From: Streptomyces fodineus
GTDB taxonomy: Bacteria; Actinomycetota; Actinomycetes; Streptomycetales; Streptomycetaceae
DNA length: 64,000 bases
Assembly (NCBI RefSeq): GCF_001735805.1
Contig: NZ_CP017248.1
Span: 9,486,001 to 9,550,000 of the forward strand
Direction of reading: 5' to 3'
Shown: one piece after another, positions 27,461-36,851 of the stretch
Position numbering within the stretch: position 1 is the stretch's first letter
Layout: every line of letters starts with the position of its first letter
Notes under the pieces: generated by a model
Seen by the model: the letters and a program-made list of their open reading frames with translations, nothing else
Told to the model about the DNA's origin: nothing
The model's database searches: none
Position numbers and translations under genes: made by a program

Positions 27461-28352
27461 GTGGAGACCCCGACCACGGACGAGGAGTACGCCGCGCTCG
27501 CCGAGGCATTCGGCGGCGTCTTCGCCTCCTCCGCGCAGGGTCGAGCTGGACGGTCCCCCGGCGGACCGCGAAGCGCCGGTCACCGCGGCCGAGATGCAGG
27601 CCAGCCTGCGCCGCGTCAGCGGCGCCGACGTCCGCATGACCACGGTCACCTTCGGCACGCGCTTCACGGACAACGCGCGGTAGGCGACGACCTGCCGGCG
27701 CGGTCGCGTGCCGCTCTGCGGCGACGCCGCCCACGTGCACTCACCGTTCAGTGGCCAGGGCCTGAACCTGGGCATCGGCGATGCCGTCAATCTCGGCTGG
27801 AAGCTCGCCGCCACCGTGCAGGGGTGGGCGCCCGAGGACCTGCTCGACACCTACACCAGCGAACGGCACCCGATCGGCGCCTGGGTGCTCGACTGGACCC
27901 GTGCGCAGGTGGCCGTGATGCGCGGCGACGCGGACAGCCGTGCCCTCAGAGATGCGGCCACCGATTTCCTCGGTACACGGGACGGGGCGACCTACTACGT
28001 GAAGCGGATCTCCGGTCTGTGGCAGCGCTACGACCTGGGGAACGGCCGTCCGCTGGTCGGCATGACGATGCCCAACCTCCGGCTGGATGACGGCACATGG
28101 CTCTCCGGCCGCACCCACGAGGGCCGGGCCCTGCTCGTCGATCTCGCCGGGGACGACCGGCTGGCAGCCCTGGCCAAGCCGTACGCCGGGCGTCTGGAGC
28201 TGGTCCGGGGCAGTTCGGACGGCGCCGGGGTGAACGGCCTGCTGGTACGTCCCGACGGCTTCGTGGCCTGGGCGTCGGCCGCCAGTGACCCCGCGGGCCT
28301 GGAAGTCGCCCTGACACGCTGGTTGGGGGACGGTACGGGCCGCTGCGACTAG
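27461..28352 (+). pseudogene. Decayed FAD-dependent aromatic monooxygenase
   Basis: The C-terminal half reads GRVPLCGDAAHVHSPFSGQG followed by LNLGIGDAVNLGWKLAATVQ, the FAD-ribityl motif of PHBH/RdmE-type hydroxylases, then a thioredoxin-like C-terminal domain. Upstream in the same frame, VTAAEMQASLRRVSGADV ends at a TAG at 27681 where the context expects a codon such as CAG. Before about 27540 the reading jumps to another frame. The N-terminal FAD-binding GxGxxG domain is missing altogether. The gene is thus 5'-truncated, frameshifted and stopped. Relatives hydroxylate polyketides or rifamycins. Confidence 0.85.
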
Positions 28353-28458
28353 CGACCGTCCCGCACCTGGCGGCCGGCGCGCAGGCATGTCTCGAGCGCT
28401 TCCACGAGGGAGTGCGGCCGGGTCTTCAGGATGACGACCCCGCCGCACCCGGGCCCGA

Positions 28459-29010
28459 CCGGGAACGGCGGCGCCCGGATTCGCACCCTCCCAGGGCATG
28501 GGGGCGGCCGTCGCCCGGCGGCTCGCCGGCGACGGCATCCGGGTCGTCGTCAATTCCGCGCGGAGTGCGTCGGCGGGCAAGGAGCTCGCAGCCGAACTGC
28601 CCGACGCGGTGTACGTGCAGGGCGACGTGGCCGACACGGCGGACGCGGGCCGGATCGTGGCGGAGACGATCGAGACATACGGTCGGCTCGACATCCTGGT
28701 GAACAACGCGGGTACCACCCGCTTCATCCCGCTGGAGGACCTGCAAGCGGCCGATGCCGCCGTCTGGCGGGAGATCTTCGGCGTCAACGTCTTCGGGGTG
28801 TGGCAGCTGACCACGGCCGCGGTCCCGTATCTGCAGCAGTCGCCGTCGGCGGCGATCGTCAACATCTCGTCGGTCTCGGCACCGCTAACACGCCGCTGCA
28901 CCGTGTCGGTTCGCCCGCGGACGTGGCCGAGGCCGTGCACTACCTCGCCAGCGCCGCGTACACCACCGGTGACGTGCTCACCGTGGATGGGGGGGCGGCA
29001 CATCGTCTGA
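28459..29010 (+). pseudogene. Decayed short-chain dehydrogenase with internal deletion
   Basis: The first part is a normal SDR: SQGMGAAVARRLAGDGIRVV, GDVADTADAG, LDILVNNAGTTRF and AAIVNISSVSA. At about 28885 it jumps to another frame that supplies only the end of an SDR (LHRVGSPADVAEAVHYLAS, then GDVLTVDGGAAH). The stretch between, which carries the catalytic Tyr-x3-Lys, is deleted. The extreme N-terminus with the first Gly-rich turn is also missing. The gene cannot encode an active enzyme. Confidence 0.82.
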
Positions 29011-29195
29011 CCCGCACACACCCAACCGGCCACCGCCCACGCCTACGTGCACAGCGTGACCACAGCGCCGGCCGACAGGGCCCCGTCCCTGACCCGCCTG
29101 GCGGACAAAGCCTACGACGGGGCTGCTGGAACTTTCTGCACGCCGTTCAAGCAGCATTGCGGCCGCGAGCCGACGGCAAGGAATCCGTCGTCGTT

Positions 29196-30053
29196 TCAGC
29201 CTCTGTTGCCGAGTGCGTCGAGGATGTGTGGCCAGGCAGCGGCACCCAGGAGTGCGTCAGCTTCGCGCGTTCCTCCGTACTGGAAGCGCGGGGAGGCCGG
29301 CGCCGGGCTCTCACCCGGAAGGCGTGGTCGGTGGCCGGCATCGTGGCGGGCAACCAGTCGCACGGTGGCCCCGGCTGAGCGACGGCGTTGTGCCAGCTGT
29401 TCGGCGAACGGCAGGGACGGCCACATCGCGTCGTCGCCACCGGCGACAAGCAGCAGATCCGCACGGGCCTTCTCCACGGGGATCTCAGCCGGGGGCACCA
29501 GATGAGTGAAGGTCTTCTCGCTGAGTTCGTACCATCCGCGGATGGCGACCGGGCCGCTTGACGGTTGTGCGGCCGTCCAGGAGTCATCCATCGGCACGAA
29601 AGGAAGCGGCTGCTTTCGCCACGTCCAGGACGATCGATAGGGGTGCTGTTCGCCGTCGCGGCCCGGTCCGACGTTGCACCAGACCCGCGAGGTCGGCGAC
29701 AGCGCGATCACCACGTCCACCCGCGGGTCGTGCACCGCGGTGAGCAGAGCTGCTTCAGCCCCCTTGGATACGCCGAGGATACCGATGCGGCGCGCTCCGC
29801 CGGAGCGGAGAAGATCGACGGCGTCGGTGAAGGTTTCCAGCGGGACTTCGCAGATTCCCTGGGACTGCCCCGGCCCGCCGAACCAGCGGATCGCCAGGGC
29901 CGCCATGCCCTGCTCGGCGAGCAGGCGCGCTCTTTCACGCTCGATGCGTCCGCTGGAGCCCGCCAGGACCAGAACGCCTACGTCCGTGCCGGCGGCGGGA
30001 GCGATGAGAACGCCATCCCACGGGTTGGTCAGCTCGCGCTCTGTCAGTTCCAC
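29196..30053 (-). CDS. Alpha/beta hydrolase of the BAAT/acyl-CoA thioesterase type
   Basis: The 285-residue protein has an ATG at 30053 after GGGGAGAGC. The core reads GVLVLAGSSGRIERERARLL, GMAALAIRWFGGPGQ, the nucleophile elbow ILGVSKGAEAALL, DVVIALSPTSRVW, the acid region ADLLLVAGGDDAMWPS, and a histidine in RHDAGHRPRLP. This layout matches the C-terminal domain of bile-acid-CoA:amino acid N-acyltransferase and bacterial acyl-CoA thioester hydrolases. The Ser-Asp-His triad is complete. The N-terminal BAAT domain is absent. The substrate is not known. Confidence 0.85.
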   Translation of the reverse strand: MELTERELTNPWDGVLIAPAAGTDVGVLVLAGSSGRIERERARLLAEQGMAALAIRWFGGPGQSQGICEVPLETFTDAVDLLRSGGARRIGILGVSKGAEAALLTAVHDPRVDVVIALSPTSRVWCNVGPGRDGEQHPYRSSWTWRKQPLPFVPMDDSWTAAQPSSGPVAIRGWYELSEKTFTHLVPPAEIPVEKARADLLLVAGGDDAMWPSLPFAEQLAQRRRSAGATVRLVARHDAGHRPRLPGESPAPASPRFQYGGTREADALLGAAAWPHILDALGNRG

Positions 30054-30235
30054 GTGCTCTCCCCGCGGTACGCCTTCAGCTGCTTGGTGCGCCAGGGCAG
30101 CCTATTCGGGCAGGAGGGGTCTGTCCGAGCAGCCGGAAGCGTGCTCCAGGTCGAAACGTGCTGCGGCACCTGGTGGTCGGCGTCGGGGCCCCGGACCGGC
30201 GCGCGGAGCCCCACCTCGGATGGCAGGATCGGGGG

Positions 30236-30589
30236 ATGTCCGTCATCAGCAAGCTGCAGATCAAGCCCGGTCAGAGTGTCGTGGTACTGGGCAAGCCCGA
30301 CGACGTCCAGCTGGAGATCGAGGCCGCAGGTGACGCGGCTGCGGCCGATGCGGTACTCGCTTTCGTGACCACCTCCGGTGATCTTCTCGGGACGGATGCG
30401 CAGGCGGCACTTGCGGCCGCGCGGCGTGATGCCCTCGCCTGGGTGGCTTACCCGAAGGGCGGGAAGCTCGGCACGGATCTGAACCGCGACACCCTGGCCG
30501 CCGCGCTGTCCGAGCGGGGTGTGCGCCCCGTGCGGCAGGTTGCCATCGACGACACCTGGTCGGCGCTGCGGTTCCGGCCCGGTGACTGA
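30236..30589 (+). CDS. Small DUF3052-like protein
   Basis: The 117-residue protein starts at an ATG after ATCGGGGG. It reads ISKLQIKPGQSVVVLGKPDD, a run of acidic/Ala segments, LAWVAYPKGGKLGTDLNRD, and a C-terminal SERGVRPVRQVAIDDTWSAL. The order matches the DUF3052 family and relatives, widespread small cytosolic proteins of unknown function in actinobacteria. It converges on the end of the lux-like operon. Confidence 0.75.
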   Translation: MSVISKLQIKPGQSVVVLGKPDDVQLEIEAAGDAAAADAVLAFVTTSGDLLGTDAQAALAAARRDALAWVAYPKGGKLGTDLNRDTLAAALSERGVRPVRQVAIDDTWSALRFRPGD

Positions 30590-30785
30590 TCTCCGGCAGC
30601 ACTCCTCCGGGACGGCGATGGCGTACGGCATCTGCCGCCGGCGACACGCGTCGGCGGCCAGGGGGAGCGGGGTGCGCGGCCCGTCGAGCGAGCGGTCGAG
30701 CAGGTGCTCGATGCGGCATCGCCCGCCGGGCCGCGCTTCCCCCTGCCGTGGCCCGCACCTTCCGTGGCGCGGCTCCGCCTCGATC

Positions 30786-33290
30786 TCAGCGCAGGTCGAC
30801 GACCGTACGAAGCTTGCCGCTGGTCGGGGTGCGCTCGAAGGCTTCCCTCCGTACGTTCTGCACGGAAAGGGACAGCAAGCCCTCCTCCACCGCCGAGGCC
30901 ACCTCCGGGACCTCGGTGGTGACCGCGGTGCGTGTGACGCCGGGGTCGGGGGCGTACTGCTCGTCGAGCCGGACCGTCAGCTCCTCCCGGTCGGTACCGG
31001 GTGCCACCGACAGCTGCACCTCGCCGTGATAGGCGAGCCGCTCCTCCAACGCCCGTACGACCCGCCGGTAGTTGACGAAGTACGTGCCCACGCGCACCAC
31101 GTCGCCGTAGCGCCCGAGCAGTTCCAGGCGAGGTACGGTGCTGCCGCAGGCACAGGTGCCGTCCACCGCACGTCCCAGATCACCGATCTCGTAGCGCTCC
31201 AGGCGCTGACCGGCCCGGGCTCGGGAGGTGAACACCAGCCGTCCCGGCTCACCCGGGGCCACCGGCCGGTCCTCTATCGGATCCAGGATCTCCAGCGTAT
31301 GCAGGTCCGTCAGCACATGGTGGACCGAGCCGTCGCAGGACACGCACTGGTAGCCCAGAGGCCCGAGGTCGGTGCTGCCGTAGGCCGCGGAGCGGATCAC
31401 CTCCACCCCGAAGTCGTCGGTGAGCACCCTGCGTTGTTCGGCGGTGAAGTGCTCGCCGCCGTAGAACACCTTCCGTATGCCGCCGTAGGCACGCAGCCGG
31501 TCGGCCTCGGCGTGGAGCAGCTGCCACAGGTAGGACGGCATACCGAAGAGGGTGTCGGCCCGGTGGCCGACCAGTGCCTCGGCCACCATGGCGTGGTCGG
31601 GGCCCGCGGCGATCGGGAACTGGGTGGCGTTCAGCCGTTCCAGAATGGAGAAGAAGCTGATGAAGCTTCCGTACATGCCACCGCTGTAGAAGAGGTTGGC
31701 CGCCCGGTCCCGCGCCGGGTCGAAGCCGGCCGCGAGCAGCCCGTCCGCCGCGGCGCGCATCTGGTTGTCGTAGTCGTCGCAGGTGAACACCGACAGCGCG
31801 GGTGTGCCCGTGGAGCCTCCGCTGTGGAAGTACAGGTGCGCGTGGCGCGGATCCAGGGTCGCGAGCGCGCGCTGCACGCCCTCCTTGCCGAGGAGCGGCG
31901 TGTCCGGCGCAGGCGGCAGTACGGGGGGCGCCGTCAGGTCGTCCAGACAGGGCACCGTACGGAAGTCCGCGCCTGCGGCGCGCACGCTCACCCTGCGGCT
32001 GTAGCGCTGCAACGCGTAGACGCCGTCGTGCGGTTCGCCCTCGTAGCTCTCCAGCATGGAGCCGACCGGGGTGACGCGGGTGACGCCCGCGGCGAACATC
32101 GCGCGCGACAGGGCGGCCACATCGGCACGGTCCCCGCCGATCGCGGCGGTCTGCAGGTAGCGGCGCATGGGCCGCAGGGTCGCGGTGATCGCGTGCCGGG
32201 GGAGCGGCTTGACCCAGACACTGCGGTGCAGCGGGGAGGCGTCCAGTGCGCAGCGCGTGTCGGCCAGGACCCGCCAGGAGCCGTCCTCGGCGGCGAACAC
32301 ACGGGTGAGGCCCAGGTGTTGTTCGAGCCGGGCGAGCTGCTGCACCGTGGTGATCTCCGCCTGCTCGGCCGGGCCCGGCAACGGCGCCTGACGCGCGTCG
32401 GAGACCTTGGCCAGCCGTTCGGCGAACCGGCCGGCGAACGCGAAGAGTTCCTCGGTGTCGTCGGTGTCGAGATACACCACCTGCGGGCTGGAACACGCCT
32501 GCTGTTCCAGTCGGCAGACGTCTGCGGCGAGCGCGTCGAGCATGCCGTCCGCGGACGCGGCCTGCCGGGTGAGATAGGCGAAGGAGATCCGGTGGCCCCA
32601 TTCGACCACCCGGCAACCGGGCTGGGCCAGTTCGCCCGCCGCGCGCACCGCGTCCTCACCGCCCCACACCGCGATCGCGTCGGCCGGCCCGCAGAGCGCC
32701 TGCAGCCACTCACGGCGCGCGGAGGAGAAACGCAGGACGACGATACGCTCGGCGATCAGCCCGGACGGGTCGGCCGCACCGAGCGCGGCGAGCACGTCGA
32801 GGGCGAGGGCCGAGTCGGAGCTGCTGGTCTTCAGCACGTTCAGGTTGCCGGCCAGCAGACCCTCGACGACGCTCAGCGGTGCCACGGCCGCGGCGTTGCC
32901 CGGCGCGATGTGCACCAGCAGACCGACGGGCGCCCAGGCCTCGTACACCGTCTCGCGGGCGTCCGGCCGGGTCAGCCGTTCCGGGCGCGGGCCGCCCAGC
33001 TCCCGCCGCAGCTTGCGCTCCAGCGCCTCCCGGGTGAGCGCGGTCGCCAGCTCGGCCAGCACGTCCGCGGCCTCGTCCGCCGGCAGTTGCCCGGCCAGCC
33101 GGCCGTACAGGGCGGAGGCGGGATCGTCGAGGTCACGGCTGACCGCGGCGCAGGCGCCGAGCACCACGTCGGTGGGCAGAGGACGCGTCAGGACCCGCCC
33201 GGCCAGCTCGAGCAGGCCGGCCAGCCGGCGGCCGGCCTCGGCGTCGTCGACGAACTCGCCCTGCCAGAGGTGGAGTACGGAGGTGATCAC
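30786..33290 (-). CDS. LuxC acyl-CoA reductase fused to a PaaK/LuxE-like adenylating domain
   Basis: The 834-residue protein starts at a GTG overlapping the luxE-like stop (GTGA). Residues about 1-435 form a LuxC-type reductase of the aldehyde dehydrogenase superfamily: VYEAWAPVGLLVHIAPGNAA, SSSDSALALDVLAAL, and the acyl-accepting Cys266 in EQQACSSPQVVYLD. Residues about 460-834 are a PaaK-like adenylate-forming domain with ATP motif HSGGSTGTP (490-497), LFGMPSYLW, VFYGGEHFT, AYGSTDLGPLGYQCVSCDG and a CACG element. LuxC reduces fatty acyl groups, via an acyl-enzyme, to aldehydes with NADPH. The fused domain could activate the acid as acyl-AMP and hand it to Cys266. Stand-alone LuxC is about 480 residues, so the fusion is unusual. 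Confidence 0.9.
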   Translation of the reverse strand: MITSVLHLWQGEFVDDAEAGRRLAGLLELAGRVLTRPLPTDVVLGACAAVSRDLDDPASALYGRLAGQLPADEAADVLAELATALTREALERKLRRELGGPRPERLTRPDARETVYEAWAPVGLLVHIAPGNAAAVAPLSVVEGLLAGNLNVLKTSSSDSALALDVLAALGAADPSGLIAERIVVLRFSSARREWLQALCGPADAIAVWGGEDAVRAAGELAQPGCRVVEWGHRISFAYLTRQAASADGMLDALAADVCRLEQQACSSPQVVYLDTDDTEELFAFAGRFAERLAKVSDARQAPLPGPAEQAEITTVQQLARLEQHLGLTRVFAAEDGSWRVLADTRCALDASPLHRSVWVKPLPRHAITATLRPMRRYLQTAAIGGDRADVAALSRAMFAAGVTRVTPVGSMLESYEGEPHDGVYALQRYSRRVSVRAAGADFRTVPCLDDLTAPPVLPPAPDTPLLGKEGVQRALATLDPRHAHLYFHSGGSTGTPALSVFTCDDYDNQMRAAADGLLAAGFDPARDRAANLFYSGGMYGSFISFFSILERLNATQFPIAAGPDHAMVAEALVGHRADTLFGMPSYLWQLLHAEADRLRAYGGIRKVFYGGEHFTAEQRRVLTDDFGVEVIRSAAYGSTDLGPLGYQCVSCDGSVHHVLTDLHTLEILDPIEDRPVAPGEPGRLVFTSRARAGQRLERYEIGDLGRAVDGTCACGSTVPRLELLGRYGDVVRVGTYFVNYRRVVRALEERLAYHGEVQLSVAPGTDREELTVRLDEQYAPDPGVTRTAVTTEVPEVASAVEEGLLSLSVQNVRREAFERTPTSGKLRTVVDLR

Positions 33291-34453
33291 GACATTCCCT
33301 TCATCAGTTCGGCGGCGGCGACCGCGCAGCTGCGGTTGCGGCTCACCCCGGCACGGCCGTGCACGGTGAACCAGTCGGTGGACAGCGGGCAGGGACACCC
33401 CTCGCCGGGATGCAGCGACGCGAGGTCGCCCATCAGCACGCTGTGCGCGGGCACCGAGGTGATGTAAGGGCTGACCAGGTGCAGGAAGCCACGGTCGCCG
33501 TACGGCAGTGGACGCAGCGTCCCGGTGTCGCGGACGGCCGCTCGCGACCACACCGGCACGTGCAGCCGGTGATGGGCGCACTCGACGTACGGCACGCAGT
33601 GCTCGACGGAGCCGAACGTGTCGCGGACGCGCTCCGCGGGAATCCCGAGGCTGTCGGTGACCTCGGCGTAGAACGTGTCCTTGCCGATCTGCCGGTCGGC
33701 GTGCCCCTTCCAGCCGCCGCCGAGCACCACCAGCGATCCCTCGGGCAGCGTGAGCGGCGGCAGCCCCATCGCCCGCATCCGCTCCAGGGTGAAGTACAAG
33801 AACGCGGGGAAGCCCAGGATGCGCACCGGCACGTCGTCCTCGGCGTAGCGCCTCAGCGCCGCGATGCAGCCGTGCACGTCGAACTCGTGGCCGGTGCCGG
33901 TGTGCCGCAGAGCGTGCGTGGTGTGCCGGGCCGGGGCGAAGTCGCACAGATAGTTGTCGGTGAACGAGGTGCCCAGCTTCAGCGCCGGAGCCGGCTCGTA
34001 GCTGTACAGCAGGTAGTTCACCGGCTGTTCGGGGGTGATCCAGCCGTAGTGGTCGAAGATCCGGGCCACCATGCGCTGCGCCGAGCGGATGGTCCACTCG
34101 TCGAAGAACATCTGTGACTTCTGGCCCGTGGTGCCCGAGGAGGTCAGATGCAGGAACACCTCGTCGCGCGGGATCGAGAGCACCTCATGGCGCTTGAAGA
34201 ACGCGGCGGGCACAAGCGGGGTGCGTATGCCGTCGCCGACCGTGGGAGCGGGTGCTTCGGCCGGGTCCTCCAGCAGGGCGGCGAAGAAGGGGGAGCGGCG
34301 GGCGTGCCAGGCGTTGGCCTCCGCCATGGCGGCGGCGAACAGCGCGTCGGTGCCGGGGCCGGTGGCGTACGGCTCCGCCAGATCGCACAGGCGCTGTACC
34401 TGGCCGAGCGCCGCCGGGTCGGGAACCTCGACGGGAGCGAGATGGGGTTTCAT
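33287..34453 (-). CDS. LuxE-like acyl-protein synthetase
   Basis: The 388-residue protein has its ATG at 34453 overlapping the GNAT gene stop (ATGA). It has the adenylation motif HLTSSGTTGQ (ATP loop, about 103-110), the central NYLLYSYEPAPAL, DVPVRILGFPAFLYFTLER, GGGWKGHADRQIGK and DTFGSVEHCVPYVEC. It ends RNRSCAVAAAELMKGMS. A cysteine 12 residues from the C-terminus (Cys376) sits where LuxE proteins carry their acyl-bearing Cys on a flexible tail. LuxE activates a carboxylic acid with ATP, takes the acyl group and passes it to LuxC. Its pairing with LuxC here supports a functional reductase complex. The acyl substrate is unknown. Confidence 0.92.
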   Translation of the reverse strand: MKPHLAPVEVPDPAALGQVQRLCDLAEPYATGPGTDALFAAAMAEANAWHARRSPFFAALLEDPAEAPAPTVGDGIRTPLVPAAFFKRHEVLSIPRDEVFLHLTSSGTTGQKSQMFFDEWTIRSAQRMVARIFDHYGWITPEQPVNYLLYSYEPAPALKLGTSFTDNYLCDFAPARHTTHALRHTGTGHEFDVHGCIAALRRYAEDDVPVRILGFPAFLYFTLERMRAMGLPPLTLPEGSLVVLGGGWKGHADRQIGKDTFYAEVTDSLGIPAERVRDTFGSVEHCVPYVECAHHRLHVPVWSRAAVRDTGTLRPLPYGDRGFLHLVSPYITSVPAHSVLMGDLASLHPGEGCPCPLSTDWFTVHGRAGVSRNRSCAVAAAELMKGMS

Positions 34454-35583
34454 CGGGACACCTCGTGAAGGGGCAGGTAGGTGGTGGTCCAGGCACTCAG
34501 ATAGGCACCGAGGTACGGCTGGAGCAGCGGGCTGACCGCGGTCGTACGGAAGTCGATCTGCCGGCTGGTGCGCGAGAGCACGACGTAGTCGTGGAGCCGG
34601 TCCTGGATACGGCGCATCGCGGGGTAGACCGCGCTCGGTACGAATCCCGAGGCGAGGAAGACCTCCAGCGCCTCGGTGTCGGCCAGCGGCAGCAGCGCCT
34701 CGACATAGTCGGCACCGGCCCGCGCGACCGACGCGATCAGCGCCTCCAGGGCTCCCGCCACCGCGGCCGGGCGGGGATGGACCGCGACCAGTGCGCAACT
34801 GCCCGCCACGGCATCGAGGTCGGCGTACGCCTCGAAGCGGCCGTCGGCGGCCACCAGGACCGCGTTGGGTGTGTGCAGCGGGAAGAAGCGGTCGTCGGCC
34901 GCGGGAAACAGCTCCAGGAAGCGGCGCCGTACGAAGGCCGGGGCCGCGATCAGCTCGATCGGTTCGGCGCCGGCGGCGGCCGCCGCACCGCGGCAGGGGG
35001 CGGGGCGCGTCCGGGTGTAGTCGATGCCGACGCCGCGGGAAGCGGCGGACAGCAACGCCGACAGCCGCTCGGGGACGCTCGCCACGGGTTCGCGGCGCTC
35101 CAGCACACCGTCGGCGTAGCGGGCGAACAACGCGAGGGTCTCGCAGCCCTCGACCTCGACGGCGTTCGGCAGCAGGCCGAGCGGCCGGAATCCGTTGCGT
35201 ACGACGACCTGCTGCGGACCTTCGGTGACCAGGCGGACGGTGGCGTACACCGAGTCCAGCCGGCCCGTGGCGAAGGCTTCGTCGCAGACGGCCCCGGTCA
35301 GCCGAGAGGCGAGACCGCCGCCGCGATGGCCGGGGTGCACCGCGAGGCCGACCAGTTTGCCGATGCGGCCGCCCGGTTCGGTCAGCACGACCGCGGAACC
35401 GACCAGGTCGCCCGCGTGGGTGCGGGCGGTGAGCCAGTGCGCGGTGCCGTCGGTGATCAGCCGCCGCATGACCACCGGGTCGCTGCCGAGCGGCACCGGG
35501 TAGCCGTGCCCGTACACCTCGAAGTACAGCTGCCGCAGCTCGGCGATGTCCTGGACGGACGCGGGGGAGAGGGAGGCGTTCAC
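34450..35583 (-). CDS. GNAT acetyltransferase-like protein, probable double GNAT fold
   Basis: The 377-residue protein starts at a GTG overlapping the MFS gene stop. The N-terminal half is a clear GNAT domain: IAELRQLYFEVYGHGYPVPL, AHWLTARTHAGDLVGSAVVL and the acetyl-CoA pyrophosphate loop VHPGHRGGGLASRL. The C-terminal half (about 240-377) has the rhythm of a second, degenerate GNAT fold, with DYVEALLPLADTEALEVFLA and PAMRRIQDRLHDYVVL. In this operon it could acylate the amine or alcohol made from the aldehyde, or use the activated acyl group directly. That role is inferred from context alone. Confidence 0.82.
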   Translation of the reverse strand: MNASLSPASVQDIAELRQLYFEVYGHGYPVPLGSDPVVMRRLITDGTAHWLTARTHAGDLVGSAVVLTEPGGRIGKLVGLAVHPGHRGGGLASRLTGAVCDEAFATGRLDSVYATVRLVTEGPQQVVVRNGFRPLGLLPNAVEVEGCETLALFARYADGVLERREPVASVPERLSALLSAASRGVGIDYTRTRPAPCRGAAAAAGAEPIELIAAPAFVRRRFLELFPAADDRFFPLHTPNAVLVAADGRFEAYADLDAVAGSCALVAVHPRPAAVAGALEALIASVARAGADYVEALLPLADTEALEVFLASGFVPSAVYPAMRRIQDRLHDYVVLSRTSRQIDFRTTAVSPLLQPYLGAYLSAWTTTYLPLHEVSR

Positions 35584-36851
35584 GGGGCTTCTCCCGCCGG
35601 TACGGGCGTGGATGCGTCCGGCCCGCGCTGCCCGGCGGTGTCCGCGCGGCTCCCGAGCCACCACAGCGCCAGCGCGACCGGCACGAGTCCCGCGCCCTGC
35701 GCGAGGCACAGCGTTCGGGCCGGTAGGTGGTCGCCCAGTGCGCCGAACACGAGTGAGGACACCGGGAAGGTGGCGCCCAGCACCGCCTGCATGACCGCGA
35801 AGAAGCCCGGCTTGTCTTCGGCGGGCACCAGCCGCTGGAACAGCGCGACGAACCGCACGCCGATCACGCCCACGCACCAGCCGGCCACGGCCATCGACGC
35901 CAGGGCCGCCGCATGCCCGGCGACCAGGCCCGGCAGAGCGAGGGCCGCGGCCATCACGGTCAGGCACACGCTGCCGACCGCGATGGGACGGCCGGGCAGG
36001 CGCCCGCCCGTGAACGACCCCAGCAGGGTGCCCGCACCGAGGGCCGTCTCCAGCGAGGCGACGGTGGAGCCGGTCGCGTGCAGCGCCTCCCGGGTGTACA
36101 GCGGCATCACGACGTAGACGGCGGTGGTGAAGACGTTGGCGGCGGCGAAGCAGACCAGCACACGGCGGATGAAGGGCAGACCGGCCAGTACCCGGCGCAG
36201 CGTGCGTGGCTCGGGAGCCGGGCCGTCTCCGGCCACGCGGTGCGGAAACCGCGTGGAGCCGATCAGCACGGCAGCGAGCAGGTATGCGGCGCCGCAGGTG
36301 GCGGTGACACCGGCCAGCTCGCCCGCGTCGACCACGAGAGGACCGAGCAGCCCGCCGCACAGCCCGGCGACGGACTGGGTGGACAGTTCGAAGCCGGTGG
36401 CCGACTCGATGTCGGCGTCCTCGACGAGTTCCGGCACCGAGGTGGTCAGACAGGGATCGAAGACCGCCTGGCAGCCGGCCAACACCAGCCCCACCAGGTA
36501 GGCGGCGGCCATGGGCAGGGCGTCGGAACAGGCCAGGACGGCCGCCGTCACGGCCACCGCGCCCGCCACGCTCGCCGCGCCCGCCAGTACCGTGCGGTGT
36601 GCGTGCCGTGCGACGATGCGGGCGATCACCGGGGCGAGAGCCACCGCGGGCACGGTGCTCACCATGAGGAACAGGCCCGAGTCGAGCCCGCGGTGCTCGC
36701 CGCCCGCGAACCCGACGAGCCACCAGACCGCGCCGACCTGGAACATACGGCTCGCCGCCTGGGTGAGGAGCTGACCGGCCCAGACCCTGCCGAAGGACGG
36801 ATTGCGCAGGACGAGCGGCAGACGCCGTGCGCGCGCGGGCGCCGCGCTCAC
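35580..36851 (-). CDS. MFS exporter of the lux-like operon
   Basis: The 423-residue protein starts at a GTG overlapping the PaaK-like gene stop (GTGA). It has about 12 hydrophobic segments, an N-terminal FGRVWAGQLLTQAASRMFQV typical of the MefA/enterobactin-exporter branch, a loop rich in acidic residues after helix 6, and GALGDHLPARTLCLAQGAGL near the end. Relatives export macrolides, siderophores and other small molecules. Within the five-gene overlapping operon it probably exports the product. The frame is open upstream to 36929 but that stretch overlaps the previous gene. Confidence 0.9.
   Translation of the reverse strand: MSAAPARARRLPLVLRNPSFGRVWAGQLLTQAASRMFQVGAVWWLVGFAGGEHRGLDSGLFLMVSTVPAVALAPVIARIVARHAHRTVLAGAASVAGAVAVTAAVLACSDALPMAAAYLVGLVLAGCQAVFDPCLTTSVPELVEDADIESATGFELSTQSVAGLCGGLLGPLVVDAGELAGVTATCGAAYLLAAVLIGSTRFPHRVAGDGPAPEPRTLRRVLAGLPFIRRVLVCFAAANVFTTAVYVVMPLYTREALHATGSTVASLETALGAGTLLGSFTGGRLPGRPIAVGSVCLTVMAAALALPGLVAGHAAALASMAVAGWCVGVIGVRFVALFQRLVPAEDKPGFFAVMQAVLGATFPVSSLVFGALGDHLPARTLCLAQGAGLVPVALALWWLGSRADTAGQRGPDASTPVPAGEAP

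Noticed and set aside
24671..27850. A 1059-codon open frame on the minus strand
   Set aside because: It lies antisense to the MFS exporter and other genes, is very rich in Arg, Gly and His, and has no motif. Long antisense frames are expected at this GC content.
30519..33467. A 982-codon open frame on the plus strand
   Set aside because: It is antisense to the LuxC-PaaK fusion gene, whose codons and catalytic motifs are clear. The plus-strand translation is Arg/Gly/His-rich and motif-free.
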